Assembly (NCBI RefSeq): GCF_001295795.1
Contig: NZ_LJHY01000016.1
Coordinates: 372,001-436,000 of the forward strand
DNA length: 64,000 bases
Reading direction: 5' to 3'
From: Novosphingobium sp. AAP83
Lineage (GTDB): Bacteria; Pseudomonadota; Alphaproteobacteria; Sphingomonadales; Sphingomonadaceae
The translations under genes were made by a program, and so were the position numbers. This document shows positions 38,881 to 50,220 of the stretch, one piece after another. The notes under the pieces were generated by a model. It was not told the DNA's origin. It did not search any database and was given only the letters and a program-made list of their open reading frames with translations. How positions within the stretch are numbered: position 1 is the stretch's first letter; each line of letters opens with the position of its first letter.

Positions 38881-39192
38881 TTAAGCAAGTTTGATTTCGA
38901 CATTGACGCCAGCAGCGAGGTCCAGCTTCATCAGCGCATCGACCGTTGCAGCATTTGGCTGCACAATGTCGAGAAGGCGCTTGTAAGTGCGGACTTCAAA
39001 CTGCTCACGCGACTTCTTGTCGATGTGAGGACCACGGTTTACCGTGAACTTTTCAATGCGCGTTGGCAACGGGATTGGTCCCCGGATCAGCGCGCCAGTG
39101 CGGCGTGCTGTATCAGCAATTTCTCCAGTGGCCTGGTCGAGCACACGATGATCAAAGGCCTTAAGGCGAATGCGGATATTCTGGGCGTCCAT
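38881..39192 (-). CDS. rpsJ: 30S ribosomal protein S10
   Basis: S10, 103 residues, [20 protein letters not shown] and the loop [17 protein letters not shown]. The first gene of the S10 set; tuf lies upstream with a terminator-like hairpin between them. S10 is also NusE in antitermination. Confidence 0.98.
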   Translation of the reverse strand: MDAQNIRIRLKAFDHRVLDQATGEIADTARRTGALIRGPIPLPTRIEKFTVNRGPHIDKKSREQFEVRTYKRLLDIVQPNAATVDALMKLDLAAGVNVEIKLA

Positions 39193-39325
39193 GTCCGTTA
39201 ACCGATGCGAAAGAGCAAAACAAAAAAGCCAGTCGACCTACCCTCTACCCCTACCCCAGTTATGAAGCTCGGGGAGAGCGGGCCACCTGACGTTTGGCAC
39301 AAGTGCCAATTAAGCGATCAGAAGC

Positions 39326-39362
39326 AAAAAACCGTACGGCGGGGAGAGTGATTCTCCCCGCC
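39326..39362 (-). terminator. Terminator-like hairpin between tuf and rpsJ
   Basis: On the minus strand GGCGGGGAGA pairs with TCTCCCCGCC (39362-39338); a T-run TTTTTT (39331-39326) starts six bases after the stem, beyond GTACGG. It lies 15 bases downstream of the tuf stop and could partly end the str transcript. Confidence 0.65.
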
Positions 39363-39377
39363 GGAGCGCGGCCTATA

Positions 39378-40568
39378 TTACTTCGTGATGGTGCTGACAA
39401 CCCCAGAACCGACAGTGCGGCCACCTTCGCGAATTGCGAAGCGAAGACCTGGATCCATCGCGATTGGAGCGATCAACTTTACGCCGATCGAAACGTTGTC
39501 GCCAGGCATAACCATCTCGGTGCCTTCTGGCAGAACAACTTCACCGGTCACATCGGTCGTACGGAAGTAGAACTGCGGACGGTAGTTGGCGAAGAATGGC
39601 GTATGACGGCCGCCTTCGTCCTTCGACAGCACGTAGACTTCAGCCGAGAACTCGGTGTGCGGCGTAACCGAACCGGGCTTGCACAGCACTTGGCCGCGCT
39701 CGACGTCTTCACGCTTGATACCGCGAACGAGCGCACCAACGTTATCGCCAGCTTCACCCTGATCGAGCAGCTTGCGGAACATTTCAACGCCGGTCACGAC
39801 GGTCTTCTGGGTATCTTTCAGACCGACGATTTCAACTTCTTCACCGACCTTGACGATACCGGTTTCGATACGGCCGGTCACAACCGTACCACGACCCGAG
39901 ATCGAGAACACGTCTTCTACTGGCATCAGGAAAGGCTTGTCGGTTGGGCGAGGAGGCTGTGGGATCCACGAGTCAACCGCAGCCATGAGCGCGTTGATCG
40001 AATCGCGGCCGATGGCATCGTCGCGTCCTTCGAGTGCGGCAAGTGCCGAGCCCTTGACGAACGGAATGTCATCGCCTTCAAAGCCATACGAGCTCAGCAG
40101 CTCGCGCATTTCGAGTTCGACGAGTTCGAGGATTTCTTCATCGTCGACCTGGTCAACCTTGTTCATGTAAACAACGAGGGCAGGAACACCAACCTGACGT
40201 GCAAGCAGGATGTGCTCGCGGGTCTGTGGCATAGGACCGTCGGCCGAGTTCACGACCAGGATCGCGCCGTCCATCTGGGCGGCACCGGTGATCATGTTCT
40301 TCACATAGTCAGCGTGACCTGGGCAGTCGACGTGCGCATAGTGACGGTTGGCAGTTTCGTACTCGACGTGTGCGGTCGAGATGGTGATGCCGCGCTCGCG
40401 CTCTTCTGGAGCCTTGTCGATGTTTGCGTAGTCGGTGAAAGTTGCACCGCCGGTTTCGGCGAGAACCTTCGTGATTGCTGCTGTCAGCGTGGTCTTGCCG
40501 TGGTCAACGTGACCGATGGTGCCGATGTTGCAGTGCGGCTTGTTCCGCTCAAACTTAGCCTTGGCCAT
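39378..40568 (-). CDS. tuf: Elongation factor Tu
   Basis: EF-Tu, 396 residues, delivers aminoacyl-tRNA to the ribosome. P-loop GHVDHGKT (19-26), switch [14 protein letters not shown], guanine motif NKVDQVDD, C-terminal [15 protein letters not shown]. It follows fusA by 92 bases, as in other str operons; only one tuf copy is in the window. Confidence 0.98.
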   Translation of the reverse strand: MAKAKFERNKPHCNIGTIGHVDHGKTTLTAAITKVLAETGGATFTDYANIDKAPEERERGITISTAHVEYETANRHYAHVDCPGHADYVKNMITGAAQMDGAILVVNSADGPMPQTREHILLARQVGVPALVVYMNKVDQVDDEEILELVELEMRELLSSYGFEGDDIPFVKGSALAALEGRDDAIGRDSINALMAAVDSWIPQPPRPTDKPFLMPVEDVFSISGRGTVVTGRIETGIVKVGEEVEIVGLKDTQKTVVTGVEMFRKLLDQGEAGDNVGALVRGIKREDVERGQVLCKPGSVTPHTEFSAEVYVLSKDEGGRHTPFFANYRPQFYFRTTDVTGEVVLPEGTEMVMPGDNVSIGVKLIAPIAMDPGLRFAIREGGRTVGSGVVSTITK

Positions 40569-40660
40569 TGTTCAAACCTTCTATTTTCAAGTGTGCAGAT
40601 ACTGCGGGAAAAGGACGGCACCCGCTGAATCGAGCGCCGCCCCTAAAGCTATATGAATGG

Positions 40661-42733
<2,073 letters not shown>

Positions 42734-42808
42734 GATGCTGTTCCTTGGGAGTATGGGGGAGCCACGAAAGCCCCGCCCATATGGTTACAAGTGTGACCGT
42801 TTAAAGAC

Positions 42809-43279
42809 TTACCAGCGGTAATGGCTGAACGCGCGGTTCGCGTCGGCCATACGGTGGGTGTCTTCACGCTTCTTGACGGCGTTGCCACGGTTGTTGGCAG
42901 CATCAAGCAGCTCGGCCGACAGGCGCGCAGCCATCGTCGTTTCCGAACGGTTGCGGGCAGCGGTGATCAACCAGCGGATGGCCAGAGCCTGGGCGCGTTC
43001 GGGACGCACTTCGACCGGGACCTGATACGTAGCACCACCAACGCGGCGCGAACGCACTTCGATCTGCGGCTTTACGTTATTGAGCGCATCATGGAACAAC
43101 TGGATTGGATCCGTCTTTGCGCGGGCCAGCATGGTATCCATTGCACCGTAAACGATGCTTTCTGCGACCGACTTCTTACCATCGAGCATGAGGTTGTTCA
43201 TGAACTTCGACAGGGTCTGATCACCAAACTTCGGATCAGGCAGGATGACCCGCTTTTCCGGACGACGACGACGTGACAT
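42809..43279 (-). CDS. rpsG: 30S ribosomal protein S7
   Basis: S7, 156 residues, with [20 protein letters not shown] and the beta-hairpin loop [20 protein letters not shown] at the E site. Follows rpsL by 115 bases. S7 also represses the str operon in E. coli. Confidence 0.97.
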   Translation of the reverse strand: MSRRRRPEKRVILPDPKFGDQTLSKFMNNLMLDGKKSVAESIVYGAMDTMLARAKTDPIQLFHDALNNVKPQIEVRSRRVGGATYQVPVEVRPERAQALAIRWLITAARNRSETTMAARLSAELLDAANNRGNAVKKREDTHRMADANRAFSHYRW

Positions 43280-43393
43280 CTTGAATTCCTTCCGATCGGA
43301 TCGACCTTAGCCGACCCCAAAACGATTAAGCGTACCTGAAAAATGCATTAGCAGTTCAGGAACAGCCCGAAGGCCCCTGCCCTGCCACCTGCA

Positions 43394-43765
43394 TTACTTC
43401 GGACGCTTAGCGCCGTACTTCGAGCGCGACTTCTTGCGATCCTTGACGCCCTGTGTATCGAGCACGCCGCGCAGGACGTGGTAACGCACACCGGGAAGAT
43501 CGCGGACGCGGCCGCCACGGATGAGCACAACCGAGTGCTCTTGAAGGTTGTGGCCTTCACCGGGGATGTACGAAATGACTTCGCGCTGGTTGGTCAGACG
43601 GATCTTGGCGACCTTGCGGAGAGCCGAGTTCGGCTTCTTCGGAGTCGTCGTGTAAACGCGGGTGCAAACACCGCGCTTTTGCGGGTTTTGCTCCATCGCA
43701 GGGACCTTGGACTTGGCCTTCTGCGGTTCGCGGCCCTTGCGGACCAGCTGATTGATTGTAGGCAT
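43394..43765 (-). CDS. rpsL: 30S ribosomal protein S12 with arginine at position 88
   Basis: S12, 123 residues, start [12 protein letters not shown] at 43765. The decoding-centre motifs [12 protein letters not shown] (K43, wild type) and [13 protein letters not shown] are present; the latter carries R88 (codon 43504-43502), where E. coli has K88. K88R is a classic streptomycin-resistance change, so this S12 may confer intrinsic resistance. First gene of the str-S10-spc superoperon. Confidence 0.97.
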   Translation of the reverse strand: MPTINQLVRKGREPQKAKSKVPAMEQNPQKRGVCTRVYTTTPKKPNSALRKVAKIRLTNQREVISYIPGEGHNLQEHSVVLIRGGRVRDLPGVRYHVLRGVLDTQGVKDRKKSRSKYGAKRPK

Positions 43766-44533
43766 GAAGTACTCTTCACCTTGGTTGTGACCCGTTGGGC
43801 AAGGTGAAGAAATCGCGGAATTCGCGAATGAAAACAGCACGCAAGGCCAAAGCCTCGCCGCCAGTCACATCAACGAACCGAAACGCTCCACCCGGACAAA
43901 AGGGCCGGGTTACTTTGGCGGATTACACCGGCGGTTTGACCCGCCCGCACGCACCGGCAATGTTCAGCTCTGCTCCACGAAACGGCATGACCGCTGCGGG
44001 AAGGTTGCGCCCTTAGTTGGATTCGGGGGTGGGGTCAAGGGTCGGTGGATGGGAGATCAATGGCACGTATGCTTCGTGGGAGCTTTACGCTCTAGTCCCG
44101 GCCCCCCAGTTGTCCCTTGACGTCCGCGGAATGGTGATATCTGCCGGGCCGGAAGACGTGGTCGGAGACTTAACCGGTCGTTCCTTCGCAAAATGTTGAG
44201 CGAAAGATTACACCCCAATGCTCGACGCTCAACGGTCGCCTGCCCAATCGCCCAAAGCGACTCGATCTCGGCAGGAAACGGATCAACAGATTCGCGACGT
44301 TTGCAATAGGTTACTTGGGCAGTAGGGGAAAAGAAGTGCCATTGTCAAAATCCGCTGAAGAGCCGCGGTTCAGAAGCGCGACACTGCCTGTCAGAACCTG
44401 CCAAAATCTTGGCGCTTTTTCTCATGAGCCGGTAGCCCTTTCGCACGATCAAAATTCAAACTGAGGCACTTCCCATGAGCCTTATTGAGAAAGCATGACG
44501 CCCGTTTAGCGCAACGCCTCTGGGGCGGCTTGT
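43766..44533. other. Noncoding gap upstream of rpsL
   Basis: About 770 bases without a convincing gene; short open frames are low-quality. The right part should carry the str promoter, but no clear -35/-10 pair was found on the minus strand. A hairpin ACCCGG/CCGGGT lies near 43890, and a weak plus-strand terminator-like sequence at 44400-44420. Confidence 0.4.
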
Positions 44534-44950
44534 CTAGTGGGACCAAGGCTGGCCGACGTAAGCGCACTCCGAACCTGGCACGCCCTTCGCGTCGACCTTG
44601 CAGTACGGCACCAAGGCGATTAGCTGATCCCCTGCCTCGATCACCGCGAATAGCGCCTTGTTGTCGGGTGCCGATACATTGGCAAAACCAGTGGCATTGC
44701 GGATGCCGAGCGATGCGATAGCCAAGCGGATCACCCGTGGGAAGTCGCGGCTCTGGATGCTGCCGATCACCAGCTTCTCCGACTTGCCTGTAAACGGATC
44801 GCGGACAAACAACTGACCGTGATTGATGCTGATTATCTGCCCTTGATAGGGCAGGCCGTAGTCGTCGTTAATGCGCGTCTGGTCTTCGGGCGTGAGTGGA
44901 AGTGAGCTTACAAACCGACCGACCGTCCATACAAGTTTCTTGCCGCTCAT
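44534..44950 (-). CDS. Unknown protein translated with the muramidase
   Basis: A 138-residue soluble protein without signal peptide or membrane helix and with no domain I recognise; two cysteines lie near the C-terminus (VPYCKVDAKGVPGSECAYVG). Its start overlaps the stop of the muramidase gene by four bases, so the two are translationally coupled. Position downstream of a cell-wall-degrading toxin-like enzyme suggests an immunity or partner role, but a cytoplasmic immunity protein would not block a periplasmic muramidase, so the role stays open. Confidence 0.7.
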   Translation of the reverse strand: MSGKKLVWTVGRFVSSLPLTPEDQTRINDDYGLPYQGQIISINHGQLFVRDPFTGKSEKLVIGSIQSRDFPRVIRLAIASLGIRNATGFANVSAPDNKALFAVIEAGDQLIALVPYCKVDAKGVPGSECAYVGQPWSH

Positions 44951-46002
44951 CGCTGCCCCTCGTTCATACTCTCGCGCAGGTATGCGGCTTCCTTGTCGGT
45001 CCGGCCCTTGGCGAACCCGGCCTTGTCTGCCATCGCATCGAGCTGATCGGCGGCCTTGTCCCAGTCGCCGTCGAGCGCGGCGTCGTAGAAGCCTTTCGAA
45101 ATCTTCTTCGTCGGCATGCCCGGTCCCTGCTGGTAGGTACGGGAGAGCAGCAAGGTCTGCTGCGCGGGCGTCAGGTCCTTGAAAGCCGGATCCGGGTTCG
45201 GGCCCATCGCTGTGTCATAGCTCGATTTCGCCATACTGAGGTGCTTGCGCTTGGCCCAGTTGTCAATGGCGTCGGCTTCGTCCTTCGACAGAGTAAGCGG
45301 GTGAGCCGAAAGGTAGTCGCACGCCGCCTGCTGCTTGAGGCCCATGTATGGTTTGAGCTTGTCAACCGTCTCCTGCGGCACGCCGCCCTTCGCCATTTCC
45401 TTGGCATACTTGTCGGGATCGTTAGTCTGGCCGACGTCCACTCCCGTCCCCAGCGTGACGCCGGAAATGTTGTCCTTCGCACCGGGCCACCATGCCACAT
45501 AGGCATCGATATGCTGACCGCCTTCCCACTGCGACAGCTTGTCAAAATCGACGCTCGTGCCGTAGTCCTCGTTGACCTTCTTTGCCTTCTCGCCGACGAA
45601 ATTGCCCTTCGTTCTGCCATTCGCAGGAACGCAGTAAGTGATCCGCTTCCGCTTTTTGCTTGGCGCAGCGGCCTTGCCCTTCGCCAGCGGGCATTTCTGC
45701 ACTGGCTTGCGAGCAGTAGCCGAAGAGTTCATCACCGCCAAGATGGCGTCCTTTGCCTGCGCCATCAGGCCCTTCAGCCCTTGCCCCAAGGCATTGGCCG
45801 GGATCGAGTCCTTCGCGGCCAGCAACGCCAGCGTTTTCGGGCCAAGCTTGCCATCAGGCACAAGACCGTTGGCCTGCTGGAATTGTCGGAGCGCCTCCGT
45901 GGTTTGTGGGCCTATCCTGCCATCGGCGGTGCCCGTTGCATGGCCGAGCCGCTGCAGGCTGTGCTGCGCGATTTTGATTGCCCGGGGATCGGCGGTGCTC
46001 AT
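44947..46002 (-). CDS. Peptidoglycan-binding, pesticin-fold muramidase
   Basis: A 351-residue enzyme with a peptidoglycan-binding (PG_binding_1) domain at about residues 8-62 (QRLGHATGTADGRIGPQTTE), a basic linker (~95-125) and a pesticin/T4-lysozyme-like C-terminal domain. E160 (QWEGGQ), T183 and D189 (SGVTLGTGVDVGQ) match, in identity and spacing, the catalytic residues of pesticin (E178, T201, D207). It should cut the glycan strand of peptidoglycan. There is no signal peptide, so it needs a dedicated export route or host lysis. It overlaps the genes on both sides by four bases. Confidence 0.82.
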   Translation of the reverse strand: MSTADPRAIKIAQHSLQRLGHATGTADGRIGPQTTEALRQFQQANGLVPDGKLGPKTLALLAAKDSIPANALGQGLKGLMAQAKDAILAVMNSSATARKPVQKCPLAKGKAAAPSKKRKRITYCVPANGRTKGNFVGEKAKKVNEDYGTSVDFDKLSQWEGGQHIDAYVAWWPGAKDNISGVTLGTGVDVGQTNDPDKYAKEMAKGGVPQETVDKLKPYMGLKQQAACDYLSAHPLTLSKDEADAIDNWAKRKHLSMAKSSYDTAMGPNPDPAFKDLTPAQQTLLLSRTYQQGPGMPTKKISKGFYDAALDGDWDKAADQLDAMADKAGFAKGRTDKEAAYLRESMNEGQR

Positions 46003-46337
46003 AGCGTGGCGGCAACGCTGTCATATAGATCGAATATGGTGAAATCGACCTCAGCGTCCTCCATTCGATCGAGCATGGCATTGAGCGCGCCATCTGACCC
46101 GCAAATCACGTCAACGATTAACCATAGCGCGCCAAATGCTGCGACATCGGTCTCGGTCTCGTAGCCGGCATGTTCCGCCATCTCAATGATGCGGTCGAGT
46201 AGCGAGAGGGTTATGCCGCGGTCGAGGCGGTGCGAGAGTGGTGCCAGCGCCGAATGCAAGCGCGTAGTAAATTCATCGCGCCGTTCCCTTTCGAACACGC
46301 CAAATACCTTGTCTTCGATAACAATCATGACAGTCAA
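45999..46337 (-). CDS. Small helical protein upstream of the muramidase (adaptor-like)
   Basis: A 112-residue, acidic, probably all-helical protein without signal sequence; 46328 is an alternative start. The patterned segment FERERRDEFTTRLHSALAPL followed by AEHAGYETETDVAAFGALWL resembles, from memory, small uncharacterised proteins found next to PAAR/VgrG-linked effectors of type VI secretion. The stop overlaps the muramidase start by four bases, making the first gene of a tight three-gene cassette. Function unproven; an effector adaptor or chaperone is plausible. Confidence 0.7.
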   Translation of the reverse strand: MTVMIVIEDKVFGVFERERRDEFTTRLHSALAPLSHRLDRGITLSLLDRIIEMAEHAGYETETDVAAFGALWLIVDVICGSDGALNAMLDRMEDAEVDFTIFDLYDSVAATL

Positions 46338-47154
46338 CCCCGCAACGATTGCAACTGGCCTGCAGCGCGCAGGCGTGCCGAAAGCAACTCCGGAGCCTAT
46401 TCTACACGCACGAAGCCGTGTTGCAATCGAGACCGGGGGCTAACGGCTGGTCGGCAGCACGGCGTCCAAGCGCACGCTATCCTGCAATGCCAAAAACACC
46501 GTCTTGATTTCGCCGGAGTTACGGTGGGGAAATTTCGGTAACAGGTGCAAAACCCCCTAACCAAACTACCACTTTGCCGAAATCGCAATTAACTGCCCTT
46601 CGCCCTCCTGTATCCGCATCCGGCGTCCGGCGGCGGCTTTTGTCGTAGTTGTAGGCTCACCTCCGGCCCCTCCCGCAAACGGAAGGGGGGAGAAACGTTG
46701 CTTATAAGGAATGCGCGGTTGGACTTGCCGAGGCCCGACGGGTTTTGGGTTTGATCCTCTGCTTGCCTCTTTTGCGCGACGTTTGGGATTTGGGCTGGTG
46801 TGGCGGGTGGATTCCCGCCTTCGCGGGAATGACGAAGGTAGGGGCTGGAATGGTGAAGATCGGGGTCGGGAATGATGGGGGACGGGCGCGTTCCCGGAGG
46901 GGTTGCTGGCGCAGTTTTGGGCGTTCTGGCACGCTCTGCTCCGAAATGGATTGAAGCTTCGGTTAGGTGAACTTACGCGCTTGGCTTGTGCAGATCCTTA
47001 TGAAACAAGGGCTTATAACAAGGATCGGACAGCGAGGATCGATGCCCTGTTGGTTTGGAGGAAAATTCAATCGGATCCCCAACCTTCTTTTCGTGTTAAG
47101 TCACTGAATAATAAGTAACTTTCCTTTACAGCATGGTTTGTAATAGGAATAGTT
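46338..47154. other. Noncoding gap with palindromic repeats
   Basis: About 820 bases without a supported gene. Features are an imperfect CCCCTCCCG/GGAAGGGG palindrome near 46667-46689, a clean 8-base palindrome at 46811-46830, and an A+T-rich stretch at about 46960-47154 that probably holds the promoter of the next gene. Short open frames here are repeat translations. Confidence 0.5.
46811..46830. repeat. ATTCCCGC/GCGGGAAT palindrome
   Basis: Stem ATTCCCGC (46811-46818) pairs with GCGGGAAT (46823-46830), loop CTTC. This is the widespread intergenic repeat whose translation (VIPAKAGIHP) often creates false open frames in proteobacteria. Confidence 0.8.
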
Positions 47155-47766
47155 ATGGGATTTTCCCGATTTGATGCGCGAAGATTTTATCATCACGTAA
47201 GCTTAGCAGTTGCCACACTTTGTGCATTTTTCGCGTCTGTTGAGCGCGCAGACGCAACGGAATTCCTCTCCGGCATTTCCGGTATTTCGGCAGAGAATCC
47301 TGCTTTCATCTTGAAACCTGTCATGGGCGAGAGTGCATTGGCATCTTCGGACGCTCCGGCAGGTGCGTTCGGGCCATCCGATACGGTCAAACAACCAACC
47401 CCTGGCCTGCCGCAGTCCGCTAACGAGGTGCTTGACCCCGAACTGGACGCGCAGCGGATCAGACGCCGGAAAGTGAGGACCATTGAGCGACTTGAAATCG
47501 CGTATCAATTGCTGGGAGTGCTTGATGCCGCACAGACCATCAGTTGTGTGGACAAGCCGAACTGCCGCGAGCTCAACCCCCTGCTGGGCAGCAGGCCCTC
47601 TGTCGCCCGCATTGTCGGCTTCAAGCTGGCAGCCGGGCTGCTGCATTATGCTGCGATGCGCAGGGAAGTCAGGCAAGACAGGCTGGTTTCGGCACTTCGC
47701 TTCGAGATCCTCTCAATCTCGGTGCAGGGTATCATATGTGGATTGAACTTCAGACACGCGTTCTGA
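47155..47766 (+). CDS. Exported/membrane protein of unknown function
   Basis: A 203-residue protein with a signal-like N-terminus (VSLAVATLCAFFASVERADA), a polar middle and a C-terminal part with two or three weak helices (LEIAYQLLGVLDAAQTISCV, ARIVGFKLAAGLLHYAA). The CVDKPNCRELNPLLG segment recurs in small DUF-type membrane proteins that I cannot name. No operon partner. The A+T-rich upstream region could carry its promoter. Confidence 0.7.
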   Translation: MGFSRFDARRFYHHVSLAVATLCAFFASVERADATEFLSGISGISAENPAFILKPVMGESALASSDAPAGAFGPSDTVKQPTPGLPQSANEVLDPELDAQRIRRRKVRTIERLEIAYQLLGVLDAAQTISCVDKPNCRELNPLLGSRPSVARIVGFKLAAGLLHYAAMRREVRQDRLVSALRFEILSISVQGIICGLNFRHAF

Positions 47767-47878
47767 CGATCTGGCGCAAACGGCAGCAGGCTTTTGGAGC
47801 AGCACGGTGCGCATGATGGGAAAAGGCAGGTGATGATTTCGCTTTCCTACAACTAACCATATAGGTTATTTGCTACTC

Positions 47879-48562
47879 ATGAGCGAGAAACAGAGCGAGA
47901 CTGTGTGTGCTTCGGTGAGGCCGGGGCGGCGGACGTCGGTGGTGGCGTTTTCGGAGGTGGTGGTGGAGGATGATCCGCTGTTGCGGTTTGATGCCTATTT
48001 GCATGCCGTCCCACGGCGCAATTCGATCACGCCTGACAAACAGCGCGCGTTTGTGGCGGCGTTGGCGGCGACGGGGATTGTGACGCAGGCGGCGCGAAGC
48101 ATCGGAGTTAGCCTGGAATCGCTGTACAAGTTGCGCAACCGTGCGGGGGCTGAGGGCTTTTCGGCGGCCTGGGATGCCGCGCTGGACCGGGGCTTCAGCC
48201 GGTTAGAGGATTGCGCGCTGGAACGGGCGATTGCAGGCGAGGATCGGCCTGTCGTTTCGGACGGACAGGTGGTCGCCACGTGGAAACGCTATGATACGGC
48301 GCTTTTGACGTTCCTGCTGAAGACGCGGCGCTCGGCGCGCTATGGCGGAGGGCGCGACGGTGCAGTAGCTGTCAAGGATCTGAAACCCGGCCATCCGGTC
48401 TATGACCGACTGCGCCGCGCGTGGGCGGGCGAGCGCAATGAGGACATCAAGGAAGTACGCGCTTCGATCCATCGCAAATTGCTGGAGCTGCGCGCGCAGG
48501 TTTTGGCACGGCGGGCGGCGGCTGAAGCGGCGGCGGATGATCCCGAGACAAGGCCCTGTTGA
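47879..48562 (+). CDS. Helix-turn-helix protein of unknown function
   Basis: A 227-residue protein with a probable helix-turn-helix around residues 55-95 (TPDKQRAFVAALAATGIVTQ and ARSIGVSLESLYKLRNRAG), resembling terminase small-subunit or transposase-type HTH folds. The C-terminal half is basic and alanine/arginine-rich. ATG 47879 is preferred to 47870. No phage genes are nearby, so a DNA-binding regulator is a reasonable but untested guess; this type recurs as an orphan in sphingomonads. Confidence 0.75.
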   Translation: MSEKQSETVCASVRPGRRTSVVAFSEVVVEDDPLLRFDAYLHAVPRRNSITPDKQRAFVAALAATGIVTQAARSIGVSLESLYKLRNRAGAEGFSAAWDAALDRGFSRLEDCALERAIAGEDRPVVSDGQVVATWKRYDTALLTFLLKTRRSARYGGGRDGAVAVKDLKPGHPVYDRLRRAWAGERNEDIKEVRASIHRKLLELRAQVLARRAAAEAAADDPETRPC

Positions 48563-48658
48563 GCGCGGCGGTGCTGAGCGCGGCACAGCTTTTGCCGGAA
48601 GGCACCCGGTCGGCCGGACGGAGGGGGTGCATTTACCGTCCGGCCTTCCGGGGAACTG

Positions 48659-49159
48659 TTATTCGCTTTCTGGCGGCGTATCAGCGATGTGGATAGCGCG
48701 CGAGAAATTGGCGTAAATGCTGGCGAAAGTGGCGTCCATTGCCGCCAATCCCTGCAGGGTGAGGCGGACGAAAGTGCGGCGCCCATCGCGGCCATCGTCT
48801 TCGCGTTCGACCAGAGCGCGCGATTCGAGAATGCGGAGCCAGCGCAGCGCCGTGGTGGGCGGCACATGCGCGCCCAGGCACGAGCTGGTGGTAGGGACGC
48901 GGCGGTCTTCGCGATGGGCGATATAGAGATCGATCAGGATATCCCACGTAGGCTCGCCAAACAGATCGGCGGGCAGGAAGCGGTGACGGCGGCGGCGTTC
49001 GGCATAGACCTCGCGCGCGATGGTGAGGTGGCGGGCCGCAGTGGCAGGGTCGATGGCCATGACCGGCGTGACCGGTTCAACGAGGCCCCGTTTGCTTGTG
49101 GCTTGCGCCTTCGGTGTGGCTTGCACTGTAGTGGTGGCACGCATAGAGCGGACAGTCAT
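48659..49159 (-). CDS. Winged-helix transcriptional regulator
   Basis: A 166-residue protein whose C-terminal 100 residues look like a MarR-type winged helix (LFGEPTWDILIDLYIAHRED, PTTALRWLRILESRALVERE, then DDGRDGRRTFVRLTLQGLAA). The start 49159 has GGGGGA eight bases upstream, better than 49189. The first ~40 residues are low-complexity. A 7-base inverted repeat lies 16 bases upstream, a candidate autoregulatory operator. Target genes are unknown. Confidence 0.82.
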   Translation of the reverse strand: MTVRSMRATTTVQATPKAQATSKRGLVEPVTPVMAIDPATAARHLTIAREVYAERRRRHRFLPADLFGEPTWDILIDLYIAHREDRRVPTTSSCLGAHVPPTTALRWLRILESRALVEREDDGRDGRRTFVRLTLQGLAAMDATFASIYANFSRAIHIADTPPESE

Positions 49160-49174
49160 AGTAATGCTCCCCCA

Positions 49175-49201
49175 TGAACAGGCTGTCATGGTAACTGTTC
49201 A
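49175..49201 (-). promoter_or_regulatory. Candidate operator of the winged-helix regulator
   Basis: TGAACAG (49175-49181) and CTGTTCA (49195-49201) form a perfect inverted repeat with a 13-base spacer, directly upstream of the regulator start, spaced like a two-turn dimer site. Confidence 0.5.
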
Positions 49202-49259
49202 AACAATTTTGACGCAGACCGGTCCCTTCCCCAAGGTTCCGGTCCGTTCGTGCGGGCGA

Positions 49260-49718
49260 TCAGGCCCAGCTTCGATCAAGGCGCCAAGCGTTGTAATTGC
49301 CGATCCGTTCCTGGCGGCGCAGATGCGCAAAAGTGCCAAGAAACAGAGCAACAGCCTGAACGGTTAGCGGCATCTGGGTCATCGCGAAGTAGCCATAGCG
49401 AACCAGCGAGAGTTCGATGATCTTCGACGAGTGCCCGAGGACGACGATAATCTGGGCAGCACTGACCCACATTGGCCAGCCTCGATTGGCGCGCAAGGCA
49501 ATCCACATCAGGACAATCATTGACCAGACATCGATCACCAGATGGCCGGGGTTAACCAGAAAGAACACCGGTTCCCCGAACATCGCGTGGTTGAACACAT
49601 CAAGGACTGCGGTGGCCAGCAACACGCCCGCGACAAGTCGCTCGGGCTCGCCTCCCTTGCGGAGGGCGAATATGACGATGGCCGCAACCGCGAAGCGGAG
49701 TGTCCAAATCAGCATCAT
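49260..49718 (-). CDS. Four-helix membrane protein of unknown function
   Basis: A 152-residue inner-membrane protein with four hydrophobic segments (TLRFAVAAIVIFAL, LVAGVLLATAVLDVF, LVIDVWSMIVLMWIA, MWVSAAQIIVVLGHS) and a C-terminal helix. No named domain recognised. It lies on the minus strand between the winged-helix gene and the small orphan at 49751; spacing of about 33 bases on one side suggests cotranscription with the orphan. Confidence 0.75.
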   Translation of the reverse strand: MMLIWTLRFAVAAIVIFALRKGGEPERLVAGVLLATAVLDVFNHAMFGEPVFFLVNPGHLVIDVWSMIVLMWIALRANRGWPMWVSAAQIIVVLGHSSKIIELSLVRYGYFAMTQMPLTVQAVALFLGTFAHLRRQERIGNYNAWRLDRSWA

Positions 49719-49750
49719 AGGCCGATGCCAGTCACCACGGCCGCCCTACT

Positions 49751-50110
49751 TCAGGAAGCGTTGACCAAGGCGACCGTGCTTTCTGCAGGCAGAGCACCGC
49801 GGGCTGGGCAATCATCAACCAGCAAACTGCCGGATTCACGGCCCACATCGAGCAGCCTGCCATGGACGCGGGCGATTTCGTTGCTGGCATCGAGCATCGA
49901 CTTCTGGCTGGCGACGAGACGCAGCAACGCTTCTTGTCCGGTAAAGGCACCAACCGAGGTTTCGCGGCGGGCGCGGACCATGGTGGCGAGCAGATTGGCC
50001 TGACGGATCAGCGCTTCGTCAATGGCAGCTTCGGCTTCGTGAAGATCGCGAGTGATGCGCATGCCATGGATGGCGACTTGGTTGCTGTTGCTTGTGGCAG
50101 TATTTTTCAT
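49751..50110 (-). CDS. Small soluble orphan protein
   Basis: A 119-residue, helical, charged protein (RDLHEAEAAIDEALIRQANL and LRLVASQKSMLDASNEIARV). ATG 50110 follows a GGGAG ribosome-binding site, so the upstream in-frame start at 50224 is rejected. It lies between the membrane protein gene and the LuxR-type gene. No family recognised. Confidence 0.7.
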   Translation of the reverse strand: MKNTATSNSNQVAIHGMRITRDLHEAEAAIDEALIRQANLLATMVRARRETSVGAFTGQEALLRLVASQKSMLDASNEIARVHGRLLDVGRESGSLLVDDCPARGALPAESTVALVNAS

Positions 50111-50220
50111 CGTTGCTCCCGCCTGCACCGTGTGGCGCAGGTCCTTGTTCAAAGGCATCAGCGCCCCCGCGCTGTTGCCATAGTTGACGGATGGAGACGA
50201 TCTGCTTGGCCTTGCGGCAA

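Noticed and set aside
39294..40628. 444-residue plus-strand open frame opposite tuf
   Set aside because: Antisense of EF-Tu; caused by codon bias, not a gene.
44400..44420. Plus-strand hairpin GCCAA/TTGGC with T-run, possible small RNA
   Set aside because: Five-base stem and no supporting promoter or second structure; too weak to call.
44947..46002. Muramidase as a prophage endolysin
   Set aside because: No phage structural, holin, integrase or attachment-site evidence in the surrounding sequence; family is also bacteriocin-like.
46702..46932. Minus-strand open frame with VIPAKAGIHP
   Set aside because: This is the known false translation of the ATTCCCGC/GCGGGAAT repeat.
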